Source of the DNA: Jiella endophytica
Lineage (GTDB): Bacteria > Pseudomonadota > Alphaproteobacteria > Rhizobiales > Rhizobiaceae
DNA: 64,000 bases
Assembly: GCF_004519335.1 (NCBI RefSeq)
Contig: NZ_SOZD01000008.1
Coordinates: 1 to 64,000 of the forward strand
Direction of reading: 5' to 3'
Shown here: piece after piece, positions 1 to 8,736 of the stretch
Layout: each line of letters starts with the position of its first letter
Position numbering within the stretch: position 1 is the first letter of the stretch
Translations under genes and position numbers: made by a program
The notes under the pieces: model-generated
The model's database searches: none
What the model was told of the DNA's origin: nothing
Seen by the model: only the letters and a program-made list of their open reading frames with translations

Positions 1-77
1 CTTGCGGGGCGTTCGACTTGCATGTGTTAAGCCTGCCGCCAGCGTTCGTTCTGAGCCAGGATCAAACTCTCAGGTTT
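1..77 (-). rRNA. rrs: 16S ribosomal RNA, 5' end only (partial)
   Basis: The reverse complement contains the universal bacterial 16S start AGAGTTTGATCCTGGCTCAG (plus-strand positions 70-51), followed by the alphaproteobacterial run AACGAACGCTGGCGGCAGGC. Counting back from the 8F site puts the mature 5' end near position 77. The gene runs off the left edge, so only about 77 nt are present. It is transcribed leftwards from the promoter at 624-652. Confidence 0.95.
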
Positions 78-411
78 GATAAGAGTTGTCCCAGCCGTCA
101 CTGTCTCAAAGCTTTGACGAGAATTCTCAACATCCCTGCCAGGCACCGAACCCGAAAGCCCGAACGCCAAAAGGCCGATCCGCAATCCTGCGAAACAGCC
201 GACAAAGATGCCATTCCCTCCAGTCACGATCGCCAACCCAACCCCGAAGGACCAGGCCAGCCATCAAACAAACCGGAGAGACTTCTCATCCAAAAGAAAC
301 ATGAAACGACTTGGGTCATCTCACAAACTCGAACCAATCGGAAAGGATACCGACCAGCCCAAGCCGCAGGACTTCCGCCGCCCACGCTTCTCTTTCTTGT
401 CTCTACTACCA

Positions 412-427
412 ACAATGTCAAAGATCA
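412..427 (-). promoter_or_regulatory. boxA-like antitermination element in the rRNA leader
   Basis: On the minus strand this reads TGATCTTTGACATTGT, close to the boxA pattern TGCTCTTTAACAAT that recruits the Nus antitermination complex. It lies between the rRNA promoter and 16S and is followed by GAAAGAGAAGCGTGGGCGGC, a stretch I associate with rhizobial rRNA leaders. The assignment rests on resemblance and position. Confidence 0.5.
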
Positions 428-623
428 CGATCACGGGCGGTGATCGGCGAGAAGTGCGAAAGACATCGGACCCTCGTGGTGAAGGCCGAACCCGTCGACA
501 AAACTCAAAAGATAGCGACGTAGGAGGCGCGAAAACCATCCGGTTGGAGATTTCTCTCCCGAACCGGAGGCTGTCCGCTCCGTCTGGAGCGGCCCGGCGC
601 CACCGCCGTCGTCGATGAGGGCC

Positions 624-652
624 ATATAGGCGATGGTTTCGCGGCCTGTCAA
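624..652 (-). promoter_or_regulatory. rRNA operon promoter
   Basis: Minus strand: a perfect -35 TTGACA (652-647), a 17-nt spacer and a -10 CTATAT (629-624), the form typical of strong alphaproteobacterial rRNA promoters. Transcription would start near 617, leaving a leader of about 540 nt before 16S. Confidence 0.75.
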
Positions 653-1020
653 CGGCCCTTTCGCAAAAACTTCAAAAAACCCGCCGGGAGCCGATTCCAG
701 GCGCCTGCGGGCCCTGGCGGGCCAAGGCGGGCCGGTTCCGCGGCTGCGGGTTCTCATGAATGGCCTTGGCCCGGAGACATCGCCGCGGCCCCTCCCCCGT
801 CAGCCCCTCGCCCGTCAGCCCTTCCCCAGTGCTGCCGTTTGACGAGCTTGAGCGACCGGCCGCGCTCGGCTATCGGTTAAGAAGTCCCTACCGGCTGGCG
901 AGGGGACCAGTGCCGAGGGGATCGGCCGGGATTTCGCCAACTTGTTGGGTCAAGGCCAGCTTGCTCCTCTCGGGAGCGGACGGAGCCGACGTTCCGGATC
1001 AAGGCCTTCTGGGGAGAGGA
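653..1020. other. Intergenic region between rRNA promoter and M23 peptidase gene
   Basis: The region separates the leftward rRNA promoter from the rightward peptidase gene. An open frame upstream of 1021 starts at 760 but encodes a low-complexity Ser-Pro/Val-Pro run with no protein character. I treat it as non-coding. No clear promoter for the peptidase was found. Confidence 0.5.
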
Positions 1021-2997
1021 ATGAACCGTACGCCGCATGACAGGCCCAGCTTTCGCCCGGCCCTCGGAGATGCGCCGGCGCTGATCGCCGATCGCCGCCG
1101 CCGGCCGGACAAGCGGCAGGTCTCGGCGCGCTGGCTGAGCGGCACCCTTCTCACCGGTCTGACATCGACGGCGCTGATGGGCATTGCGCTTTCGGCCGCC
1201 CTCGACGGACATCAGGGTGCAGCGCGCCCGGCAATGGCGATGGCCGCCACCGATGCCGTCGACGGCGATCTCGCCAAGGGCGAGCGCGTCGTCGCCACCG
1301 CCCTCCCCGTCGCCCGTTCGCGGCAGATCATGGAACTTTCGACGCTGACGCGAAGCGGCGACCGGGAGGTGCTGCGCACCCTCCCCTTCGGCTATGTCAG
1401 CATGCTGCTGGCTGCCCGCTACCAGGCGACGACCGACTATCCCTCCTTCGACCCGCTGGCGATCTTCACCACCGAGGACGACGGCGAGGAACGGGCGACG
1501 GAAGCCGAATCGACCAAGATCTACGGCGCGCGGGTGGAGTCGGAGGTCCGGCTGAAGGTGTCCAGTTTCGACTTCAATCCGACCTCCTACGAGCGCAATG
1601 TCGATCTCGACGCCACGGCGGCGGAAGGGCTGGTGCGCTCCGTCGCCTCGCGCCTCGGCAGCCAGCCGGTGCAGGTCGCCTCGCTCGGCACGGTCGATCC
1701 GTTCCGCTTCGGCCTCAATCCCGATCCGGTGACCGAATACGAACCCGGCTCCGCCTTCCGGGTGGTCGCCCAGAACGTCTCCTTTGCGGTCGCCGACACC
1801 CGCGACGACGACCTGCCACGCTTCCACGAAGAGATCGTGCCGTTCCGGCAGAAGGCCAAGATGGCCGAGATCCTCGCCCGCGCCGGCCATGACGGTCCCG
1901 GCGCGGAAGCCGCCGTCGAGGCGCTCGCAAAGCTCGTCGGCAGCGACAGCCTGGAGCCCGGCGACGCGCTCAGGATCGGCGTCGAGACCCAGCCGGCCAC
2001 CGACGAGGACGCCGACAAGGCGGCCGACAATGCCGTCGTGCGGCTGTCGGCCTATCGCGGCGGCGACCATCTCGCCACCGTCGCGGCGACGCAGGACGGC
2101 CCGTTCGAGCCGTCGATCTCGCCGGAAATGTCAGATTCGGTCGCCGAGGCGATCGACGAGAACGAGAACGAGGCGCCGATCCGCAGCGACATGCCGACGG
2201 TCTATGACGGCATCTTCCAGGCGGCGCTCTCCTATGGCCTCGACCTTCGCATGTGCCGCCAGCTGGTCCACATGCTCGCCACCGACATCGACCTGCAGGC
2301 GCGGCTCTCGCCGACCGACCGTCTCGTGGTCTTCTATTCGATGACCAAGGACGGCGACGACGAGGAGCCGGGCGAGCTCCTCTATGTCGAGGTCCATCTC
2401 GGCGACATGGTCAAGCGCTACTACCGCTTCCGGCCGTCCGAATCGGGCGTTGCCGACTATTTCGACCAGGACGGCCAGAGCGCCGGCCATTTCCTTCTGA
2501 GGAAGCCGGTGCCCAACGCCCGGTTCAGCTCGAGCTTTTCCACCGGCCGCAAGCATCCGGTGCTCGGCTATGTCCGTCCGCATTGGGGCGTCGACTGGGC
2601 GGCACCGCGGGGAACGCCGATTCTTGCCGCCGGCGACGGCGTCGTCACCAAGGCCGGCTGGTCCAGCGGCTACGGCCGCGAAACGGCCATCCGCCACGCC
2701 AACGGCTATGAAACCGTCTATGCCCATCAGAGCGGCATCGCCAAAGGCATCAAGCCCGGGGCGCGGGTGCGCCAGGGCCAGGTGATCGGCTATGTCGGCT
2801 CGACCGGGCTTTCCACCGGCAACCACCTGCATTTCGAGGTGCATGTCAACGACAAGCCGGTCGACCCGATGCGGATCAAGATCCCGCCCGGCAAGGTATT
2901 GAAGGGCACCGACCTTGCCACCTTCAAGCGCGAACGCGACCGGATCGACGCGCTGCTCGAGGACAATGTCGACGCGCCGCTGCTGGCCGCGCAGTGA
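1021..2997 (+). CDS. M23-family peptidoglycan endopeptidase
   Basis: 658 aa. Predicted zinc metallopeptidase that cuts peptide cross-links in peptidoglycan. The C-terminal LytM/M23 domain carries HWGVD (His521, Asp525) and HLHFEV (His602, His604), the zinc and catalytic residues of active family members. A hydrophobic segment near residues 45-60 (LTGLTSTALMGIALSAAL) is probably a membrane anchor, so the catalytic domain faces the periplasm. The central part (about residues 150-480) has no motif I recognise but resembles the long spacer/LysM-like regions of rhizobial M23 proteins. The start at 1021 follows GGGGAGAGGA; the longer frame from 760 is rejected. It sits beside two other cell-wall genes (extensin-like, L,D-transpeptidase) on the opposite strand. 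Confidence 0.85.
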   Translation: MNRTPHDRPSFRPALGDAPALIADRRRRPDKRQVSARWLSGTLLTGLTSTALMGIALSAALDGHQGAARPAMAMAATDAVDGDLAKGERVVATALPVARSRQIMELSTLTRSGDREVLRTLPFGYVSMLLAARYQATTDYPSFDPLAIFTTEDDGEERATEAESTKIYGARVESEVRLKVSSFDFNPTSYERNVDLDATAAEGLVRSVASRLGSQPVQVASLGTVDPFRFGLNPDPVTEYEPGSAFRVVAQNVSFAVADTRDDDLPRFHEEIVPFRQKAKMAEILARAGHDGPGAEAAVEALAKLVGSDSLEPGDALRIGVETQPATDEDADKAADNAVVRLSAYRGGDHLATVAATQDGPFEPSISPEMSDSVAEAIDENENEAPIRSDMPTVYDGIFQAALSYGLDLRMCRQLVHMLATDIDLQARLSPTDRLVVFYSMTKDGDDEEPGELLYVEVHLGDMVKRYYRFRPSESGVADYFDQDGQSAGHFLLRKPVPNARFSSSFSTGRKHPVLGYVRPHWGVDWAAPRGTPILAAGDGVVTKAGWSSGYGRETAIRHANGYETVYAHQSGIAKGIKPGARVRQGQVIGYVGSTGLSTGNHLHFEVHVNDKPVDPMRIKIPPGKVLKGTDLATFKRERDRIDALLEDNVDAPLLAAQ

Positions 2998-3053
2998 CGG
3001 CAGTTTCGCCGGAAGGTCACCGCTGACGGCAGCCACGACCGCGAGGGGCGTGA

Positions 3054-4352
3054 CTACTTGCAGTAAGTGTAGCCGTTGTGCCGGGCGGCCATGTCGAGAT
3101 GGAAGTGCGTCGCGTGATCGGCATCGGTGCCCGGACCGAGCACCGTCTTGAATGGCCCGCAGGCCGCCGCCCTGATCCGATCGAGGAACTGCGCCTCGCT
3201 GGCATTCTCGCCGCTGGCCGGCGTCGGCTTTTTCGCGGCGGCAGCGTCGGCGTCGTTGTCACCGTCCGAGCTGTCCTCGGCTGGATCCTCGACAAAGGCC
3301 TCGTCGTCACCGGGCTTCGCGGTATTCTCATCGCCGGCATTGTTCGCTGCCCCACCGGTCCCAGGAACCGCACGCACTGCGACGGTGCTCTCGTCCGAGA
3401 GGGTGAAGGAGCCGATGTCGATGGCGCTGCCGCGGGCATGTTCGGAGATCTTGTCCTCCGAGGACCGCGGCCGGCAGACATAGGTCGAGACCTGGCTGAT
3501 CGCGACGACCTTGCGCTTCGGTCTGAAAGCCGCGGCTGCTGCGGGCACCACCGCATCCTTTGCCCAGTCGTCGAGGGCAAGGACCGTCTGGCAGAGAAGC
3601 TCGGTCTTCGGTCCGACGCGGATGCCCGAAGAAAGCCTTTCGACCGAGACCGGCCGCAGCACGCCGCAGCGGCCTTCCGAAATGCTCTTTTCGACGGAGA
3701 ATTCGACGCCGCGGCGCTTCAGCTCGCCCTCGCATTTTTGCGCATCGACCACCGCGGCGGCAGCCTCCACGGCAAGTTCCGGGGTGACGCTGACCGCTTC
3801 GGAGCGGAGCGTCGCCGGGTCGGCATGGGCATTGCCCGTTACGGGCTCGGCTTCCGCATCGGCCGGTGCGTCGGGTCGCTTTTCGGGAAGCGGTCCGCTA
3901 TCGGGCAGCGGCTCTTCGGCAGAGGTGCCACCGGCGACCGGCTCGAGACTGCCCTTGCGGGGCACGGCGGACCGATCGGCTGCCGGTTCGTCGAGGCCCG
4001 CAGGAGCGCCACCCTTCGGCGCATCCTTTTCGGCCCCGTCCTTCGCGGCCGCGTCTTTTGCGGATTCGTCCTTCGAGGCCTTGTCCTTTGGGGACTTCGT
4101 GTCAGTCTCGCCTTTTGCCGGTTCGCTGTCCGGCCTCGGCACCGGCTTTGGTGCATGGTCGGCAGATGGCAAAGTGGCGGCGGCGCCCGCTTGCGGGGAT
4201 AACACTAGAGATGGCGCCGCGATCATCGCCGCGGCGAGGATTTTTGCGATGGCGGTTCGGCGACCATTCGGCGACCGCGCCGGGGCCGATGCGCCGCCAA
4301 GGCGCCGGCGCGCCCCATGGCGTTTCGTGAGACTGCCAACGAAGACGCCCAT
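3054..4352 (-). CDS. Extensin-like (Extensin_2) family protein
   Basis: 432 aa. The C-terminal region matches the bacterial extensin-like family, a relative of LAS/VanY-type peptidases: CEGELKRRGVEF at its start, SEHARGSAIDIG and HATHFHLDMA, with the His/Asp residues expected of a zinc carboxypeptidase fold. An N-terminal hydrophobic segment (AIAKILAAAMIAAPSLVLS) is a signal or anchor. It is followed by about 100 residues of Lys/Asp/Ala/Pro-rich linker, probably unstructured. The domain is interrupted by an Asp/Ala-rich insert between SFTLSDEST and FLDRIRAAA. The start at 4352 has AGGA 9 nt upstream; the longer frame to 4406 lacks one. Likely periplasmic wall modification; substrate unknown. 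Confidence 0.8.
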   Translation of the reverse strand: MGVFVGSLTKRHGARRRLGGASAPARSPNGRRTAIAKILAAAMIAAPSLVLSPQAGAAATLPSADHAPKPVPRPDSEPAKGETDTKSPKDKASKDESAKDAAAKDGAEKDAPKGGAPAGLDEPAADRSAVPRKGSLEPVAGGTSAEEPLPDSGPLPEKRPDAPADAEAEPVTGNAHADPATLRSEAVSVTPELAVEAAAAVVDAQKCEGELKRRGVEFSVEKSISEGRCGVLRPVSVERLSSGIRVGPKTELLCQTVLALDDWAKDAVVPAAAAAFRPKRKVVAISQVSTYVCRPRSSEDKISEHARGSAIDIGSFTLSDESTVAVRAVPGTGGAANNAGDENTAKPGDDEAFVEDPAEDSSDGDNDADAAAAKKPTPASGENASEAQFLDRIRAAACGPFKTVLGPGTDADHATHFHLDMAARHNGYTYCK

Positions 4353-4479
4353 GTGAACTCGTCCTGACTCGGCCGGCCGGTAGCCGGGAACAGGGAGGCA
4401 ACGCACGAGGCGCCCGAAAGGCTCCCCATCCGATCATGCCCGATGAGGACGGGTATGACGGAAGGCGGCCTCTGCCAGG

Positions 4480-5982
4480 CTATTCGGCGAATTCCACGGT
4501 GACGCCGGGCTTGACCATCTTGGCAAGCTCGGTGGCGTCCCAATTGGTCAGGCGCACGCAGCCGTGGCTGTTGGTCTTGCCGATCTTCGAGGGCTCCGGC
4601 GTGCCGTGGATGCCGTAGGTCGGCTTCGACAGCGCGATCCAGATCGTCCCGACCGGACCGTTCGGACCCGGCGGAATGGTCAGCACCTTGTCGTTCTCGC
4701 CCTGCTTGAAATTGACCTTCGGATTGTAGGTGTAGTTCGGGTTGAAGGCGACGCGGTTGACCTCGACCGTGCCGGAGGGCGACGGCGTGTCGGTCGAGCC
4801 GATGGTCGCCGGATAGGCGGCCAGCAGCGTTCCGTCGGCGCCATAGGCGCGGACCTGTTCGCGGCCCTTGTCGGCGATGATCCGCGTGACGTCGCCGCTG
4901 ACATTGGTGCCGATATTGGCGACCTTGATGCGGGTTCCGGCGCGGTTGAAGTCGGCGCCGGGATTGATCGCCTTCAGATAGTTCTCGTCCATGTGGAAGC
5001 GCTCGGCGAGGCGCTCGGAAACCCGCTCGAAGCTCATCTCCGGCAGCTTCGCCTTCTCGGCATAGTCTCCGGGGATCGAGGCGACATAGGGTCCGGCAAC
5101 GTCCTCATTGGTGATCTCGTATTCCGTGATCGCCGGGCCGCCGGTCACGTCGAGTTCCTCGGCGAGAACCTTCGGATCTCCGGTCTGCAGCGTCTTGCCG
5201 AATTTCTCGCGATAGGCGGCCACCGCCTTGTTGACGTTGCCGCCCATGCGCCCGTCGATCACGCCCGGCGACATGCCGGCCCGGTCGAGCAGGATCTGCA
5301 GCGCCGCGACCTGAGCCTTGTCGGCCTTGCCCGGGGCCTCGACCGCCGGTGCCGGATTGCTCTCCTCGATGGTTTGGCCTTCACCGCTCGGGAAGGGTTC
5401 GCTGCCGAGCGTGCCCGCAGCAGGGCCGGTGCTGAGCGGCTGGTCCTGATTGGTCTGCGGCAGCCCCGCCTCGCGGAGCGTATCGCCCTCGCCGCCGGGT
5501 GCCGGCAGCGGCGTTGCCTGGACCGGGCCTTCCTCGTAGTAGCGCCTGTCGCCGTCCGGCCCGTAGCCGCCGTCCTGGCCATTATCGTCATAGGGGTCGA
5601 TGGTCTGCGGCCTGTCGTAGCCGTCATAGTCCCGGTAGCCGTCCTGCCGGCCGACATCGACGCGGCCCTGCAGCGTCACGCCCGGCGGCGGCGGCGCATC
5701 GATGATCGCGCCGCGGCGGTCGCGAAACTGGTCGCGCCGACGCTGGAAACGGTTGGCCCGTCCGCCGTCGACGCCGATGACCCGCCCTCGCCGGTCGAGA
5801 TAGACCCGCTGGCCGTACTGATCGACATAGACCTCGACGGCCCCGTCCGGAACGCCGCCGCCATAGCCCTGGGCGAGACGAACGGTCGCGCCGCCTTCGG
5901 ACGCGCCTTGCGCCATGGCCGGTGCAGCCATCGCGCCGAGGAGAATGATGCCCGTCAGGCATGCTCGTACCGGTCTCGTCAT
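4480..5982 (-). CDS. L,D-transpeptidase (YkuD family) with peptidoglycan-binding domain
   Basis: 500 aa. Catalyses 3-3 cross-linking of peptidoglycan or anchoring of proteins to it, in the periplasm. It has an N-terminal signal peptide (ending AAPAMAQG), an Arg/Asp/Gly/Tyr-rich stretch, a PG_binding_1-type domain (LQILLDRAGMSPGVIDGRMG) and a C-terminal YkuD domain with HG and SHGCVRL, the catalytic Cys being about residue 475. The start at 5982 has AGGA upstream. It is on the same strand as the extensin-like gene downstream, with a 127-nt gap. Confidence 0.9.
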   Translation of the reverse strand: MTRPVRACLTGIILLGAMAAPAMAQGASEGGATVRLAQGYGGGVPDGAVEVYVDQYGQRVYLDRRGRVIGVDGGRANRFQRRRDQFRDRRGAIIDAPPPPGVTLQGRVDVGRQDGYRDYDGYDRPQTIDPYDDNGQDGGYGPDGDRRYYEEGPVQATPLPAPGGEGDTLREAGLPQTNQDQPLSTGPAAGTLGSEPFPSGEGQTIEESNPAPAVEAPGKADKAQVAALQILLDRAGMSPGVIDGRMGGNVNKAVAAYREKFGKTLQTGDPKVLAEELDVTGGPAITEYEITNEDVAGPYVASIPGDYAEKAKLPEMSFERVSERLAERFHMDENYLKAINPGADFNRAGTRIKVANIGTNVSGDVTRIIADKGREQVRAYGADGTLLAAYPATIGSTDTPSPSGTVEVNRVAFNPNYTYNPKVNFKQGENDKVLTIPPGPNGPVGTIWIALSKPTYGIHGTPEPSKIGKTNSHGCVRLTNWDATELAKMVKPGVTVEFAE

Positions 5983-6258
5983 CAGTTCGATCGTCCTTCG
6001 CCTCGTCGTCCGGCGCATCGTCCTTCAGCGCCAAAGCCATTCGGGATGGGCCAGGATGCGCCCCGTCGCCGCGCCGGAAGCGGCGATTCGTCAGTTCGGC
6101 GCAGCAAAACATGGCTTTCGATCCTGGGGCTTGCCAGATGAACCGGACATGAAAATGGCCATCCGGCGAGCGCCCCGAACCCTGCCCGCTACCCGAGCCC
6201 ATCAACCACGTCGCATGGCGTCGTGTTCCAGGATCGGGCCTTGGGCGTAATGCCCCTC

Positions 6259-6420
6259 GTGGAGCGAATTCGACATTTGCGTCCCGGCCGCTGTGGGCTT
6301 CGCACCAAATGTCGAATTCGAAAGCTCCACCAGAAACAGAGATTGACCTAGTGGTTCTCTGATTCCGACATTTGCCGCGAGCTCGATACAAGACGGACGC
6401 AAATGTCGGAATCGAACCAC
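6259..6420. repeat. Double palindromic element (two adjacent hairpins)
   Basis: Hairpin A: arms 6259-6279 and 6306-6330, both ending GAATTCGACATTTG when read outward-in; the outer ends GTGGAGC/GCTCCAC also pair. Hairpin B: arms 6351-6374 and 6400-6420, sharing GATTCCGACATTTG with outer GTGGTTC/GAACCAC. A 20-nt spacer separates them. A related hybrid copy lies at 34031-34099. The layout suggests a REP/BIME-like or miniature mobile palindromic repeat. Confidence 0.75.
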
Positions 6421-6554
6421 CAGCGCAGTGGAAAGACCAGAGCGGTTTTCGCCACTTGCAGGCCTTCAGCGGAAATATCCGCGAGCAAGGCCTTCCCAAC
6501 ACCGCACGTCATGCGTTTAGGGTGCGCGCCATCGAAATCGGAGCAGTAACAGAC

Positions 6555-6809
6555 ATGACCAGCGAGCTTCCCGACCGGCTGAGCATCGATCCTCAGAGCC
6601 CCTATTACGACGAGGCTGCGCTCGCCGATGGCGTCGGCGTGCGCTTCAAGGGCGAAGAGAAAACCAATGTCGAGGAATATTGCGTCAGCGAGGGCTGGAT
6701 CCGCGTCCAGGCCGGCAAGGCCATGGATCGCAAGGGCAAGCCGCTGACCATCAAGCTGAAGGGTCCGGTCGAGGTGTGGCGGAAGTCGGCCGACGACGCG
6801 GCCGAATAG
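6555..6809 (+). CDS. DUF3297 family protein
   Basis: 84 aa small cytoplasmic protein. It matches the conserved DUF3297 family almost end to end: LPDRLSIDP near the N-terminus, then GVRFKGEEKTNVEEYCVSEG and GKPLTIKLKG. Function unknown; the family is widespread in Proteobacteria. The start at 6555 agrees with the family's usual length; the frame is open further upstream but that part runs through the palindromic repeat and has no protein character. Confidence 0.85.
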   Translation: MTSELPDRLSIDPQSPYYDEAALADGVGVRFKGEEKTNVEEYCVSEGWIRVQAGKAMDRKGKPLTIKLKGPVEVWRKSADDAAE

Positions 6810-6911
6810 GCACGACGCCTACGACGCCGCGGGCGCCGAGGTCGGAAAACGATTCCGATGACGCGACCGGCCCGTCAGGGGCCGATCGCGATCTCGCCGG
6901 AAAGGCCCGCG

Positions 6912-7619
6912 TCAACCGGCCGGGTGGAGCGCCATGATCGACTTGGTCAGCCCGGCGACGCGCTCCTCGATCTGCGTCGCCTCCGGAAACAGCCGCTTCA
7001 TCATCCTCGCGTCGAGCAGCCGGATCTCCTCGACATTGCGGCGGGCCTCCTCGCGGCTCTGCGCCCGCGGGAAAAAGCCGAGATTGTAGCGCTGCATCAG
7101 CGCGGCGCGGACTGCGACCGGCAGCCACTGAAATCCGACGACGCGAAAATGCGGCTCGAGCGGAAACCAGTAGTTCGGCGTCTGGACGAAATAAGCGTCG
7201 GAAAGCCGCCGGACATTGTCCGCAAAGGCCTGCATCCGGCCGAACTCGCCGACATGCTCGATCACCGAATTCGAATGCACGACGTCGAAGCTGCGGCCGG
7301 CGAAGAGTTCGCCGTCGCAGGCATCACCCGAAATTGCCTGAAAGACGTCGCTCTTCGGCGGGTCGATGGGCTCGTTGTTGAGAAGGGTGATCGAGATGCG
7401 GCCCTGATGCTCGGCAATGAAGTCCGCGGCGATCGACCAATAGGCCTCGGTGCCGCCGAGATCGAGCACCTCGATCCGCTCCTGCTTTTCGAGGGCCGCC
7501 TCAAGCAGCTGGCGCACATGGCGAAAGCGCCGTGTCCGGAACTGGCGCTCCAGGCTTTGCGGGTTACTCATCGGGTCTGGCTTGACCCAGCTGCTGCCTT
7601 CGAGATTTGCAGTGGTCAT
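6912..7619 (-). CDS. Class I SAM-dependent methyltransferase
   Basis: 235 aa. The Rossmann methyltransferase signature is clear: motif I VLDLGGTEAYWS, then FDVVHSNSVIEHVGEF, as in methyltransferase_11-type enzymes that act on small molecules or lipids. The glycine motif is GGTE rather than GxGxG, as seen in sugar/envelope-linked members. Substrate unknown. A second possible start is Met17 (MSNPQ, 7571). A perfect CtrA box lies about 20 nt upstream of the start codon, so expression may be tied to the cell cycle. Confidence 0.75.
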   Translation of the reverse strand: MTTANLEGSSWVKPDPMSNPQSLERQFRTRRFRHVRQLLEAALEKQERIEVLDLGGTEAYWSIAADFIAEHQGRISITLLNNEPIDPPKSDVFQAISGDACDGELFAGRSFDVVHSNSVIEHVGEFGRMQAFADNVRRLSDAYFVQTPNYWFPLEPHFRVVGFQWLPVAVRAALMQRYNLGFFPRAQSREEARRNVEEIRLLDARMMKRLFPEATQIEERVAGLTKSIMALHPAG

Positions 7620-7638
7620 CGAAACGCGAACTCCAACA

Positions 7639-7654
7639 TTAACGATCTGTTAAC
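7639..7654. promoter_or_regulatory. Predicted CtrA binding site
   Basis: TTAACGATCTGTTAAC fits the CtrA consensus TTAA-N7-TTAA(C) exactly and is nearly palindromic. It sits just upstream of the minus-strand methyltransferase gene, where bound CtrA would either activate or occlude the promoter. CtrA is the master cell-cycle regulator of alphaproteobacteria. Confidence 0.6.
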
Positions 7655-8166
7655 CAGATACGTCGGAGGAGTTCGCGAAGATCAATGCGGCTGACCAATT
7701 TTCTAGTCAAAGCGATTCAACGTTTTCGTGAATTAATACTGTCGAGTACAGATGTTCTCTGGCGATATCGATTGGAAAAATACCAAAGACATTCCTGCCT
7801 CATTACGGGATGCGTCGGGTTGGGCTGGAAACGACTGTCCCGAAATGGACCGATTTCAAGCAAGATCGAATATTTCCGCGGCGACGATCGACCGAAATTG
7901 ACAGGGCATCGGATCAAAATCGGATCGGCACATCAAAGCTTGGAACGAAAATGGCCTTCGGCTCCTCGCTCGCGAGGTAACGAACCGCGCGATCACCGCG
8001 AACAGGGGATATGACAGAGACCGTGGCGGCGGGCATGGCGGCCCGCAACGCATCGAGGCGTATGTTTGGCTGCGCGGACGAATGTCTTCATCGCCCGAAC
8101 CGGCACACCGGCGGGAGCCTGGCCGATGCCGGGCGTTCCCGCGTTTCGCGCGAGTTGCCTGTCCGC
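7655..8166. other. AT-richer intergenic region without a convincing gene
   Basis: About 510 nt between the methyltransferase and actR. Positions 7680-7960 are visibly more AT-rich than the surrounding genes. A 109-codon plus-strand frame (7685-8014) exists, but its product is Arg/Ser/Lys-rich without domain character and has no good ribosome binding site. I see no terminator or RNA gene that I can support. Confidence 0.4.
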
Positions 8167-8736
8167 TCAGCGCGGGGCGCGCTTGGCGAGGATCCGCTGC
8201 AGCGTGCGCCGGTGCATCGACAGGCGTCGCGCCGTCTCCGAGACGTTGCGGTCGCAGAGTTCGTAGACCCTCTGGATATGCTCCCAGCGGACCCGGTCGG
8301 CGGACATCGGATTGTCCGGCAGTTCCACCTTGATGCCGGAACAGCGCAAAAGCGCCGCGGTGACGTCGTCCGCATCGGCGGGCTTGGCGAGATAGTCGAT
8401 CGCACCGAGCTTCACCGCCGTCACGGCGGTGGCGATGTTGCCGTAGCCGGTCAGGACGATGACCCGCGCATCCGGACGCTTGCGCTGCAGCGCCGCGACG
8501 ACGTCGAGGCCGTTGCCGTCGCTGAGCCGCATGTCGACCACGGCGTGGGCCGGGGCGTGGTCTTCGAGGGCGGAGAGGCCGCTGGCGATGCTCTCCGCGG
8601 TGCTGACGCGGAAGCCGCGCTGGTCCAGCGCGCGGCTCATGCGCTGGAGGAACGGCTTGTCGTCATCGATGAGCAGGAGCGACGGATCGCCCACTGGCAG
8701 CGGCATGTCTGGCAATGTCATTGTGTGCTCGAGCAT
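8167..8736 (-). CDS. actR: Redox response regulator ActR (RegA/PrrA family)
   Basis: 189 aa from the ATG at 8736. Receiver domain SLLLIDDDKPFL with the phosphoacceptor Asp in VVDMRLSDGNG, the switch residues in VLTGYGNIATAV, and Lys in YLAKPADADDV. The C-terminal Fis-type helix-turn-helix is ETARRLSMHRRTLQRILAKRAPR, essentially identical to the RegA/ActR family, which activates respiration, redox and acid-tolerance genes. Its partner kinase ActS is upstream on the same strand, but a 587-nt gap separates them. TTG at 8748 or ATG at 8721 are alternative starts. Confidence 0.93.
   Translation of the reverse strand: MLEHTMTLPDMPLPVGDPSLLLIDDDKPFLQRMSRALDQRGFRVSTAESIASGLSALEDHAPAHAVVDMRLSDGNGLDVVAALQRKRPDARVIVLTGYGNIATAVTAVKLGAIDYLAKPADADDVTAALLRCSGIKVELPDNPMSADRVRWEHIQRVYELCDRNVSETARRLSMHRRTLQRILAKRAPR

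Noticed and set aside
760-1020. In-frame N-terminal extension of the M23 peptidase
   Set aside because: It encodes a repetitive SPVSPSPV run with no homology-like character, and the internal start at 1021 has a strong ribosome binding site.
7685-8014. 109-codon plus-strand frame between the methyltransferase and actR
   Set aside because: No domain character and no good ribosome binding site; composition fits non-coding AT-rich DNA.
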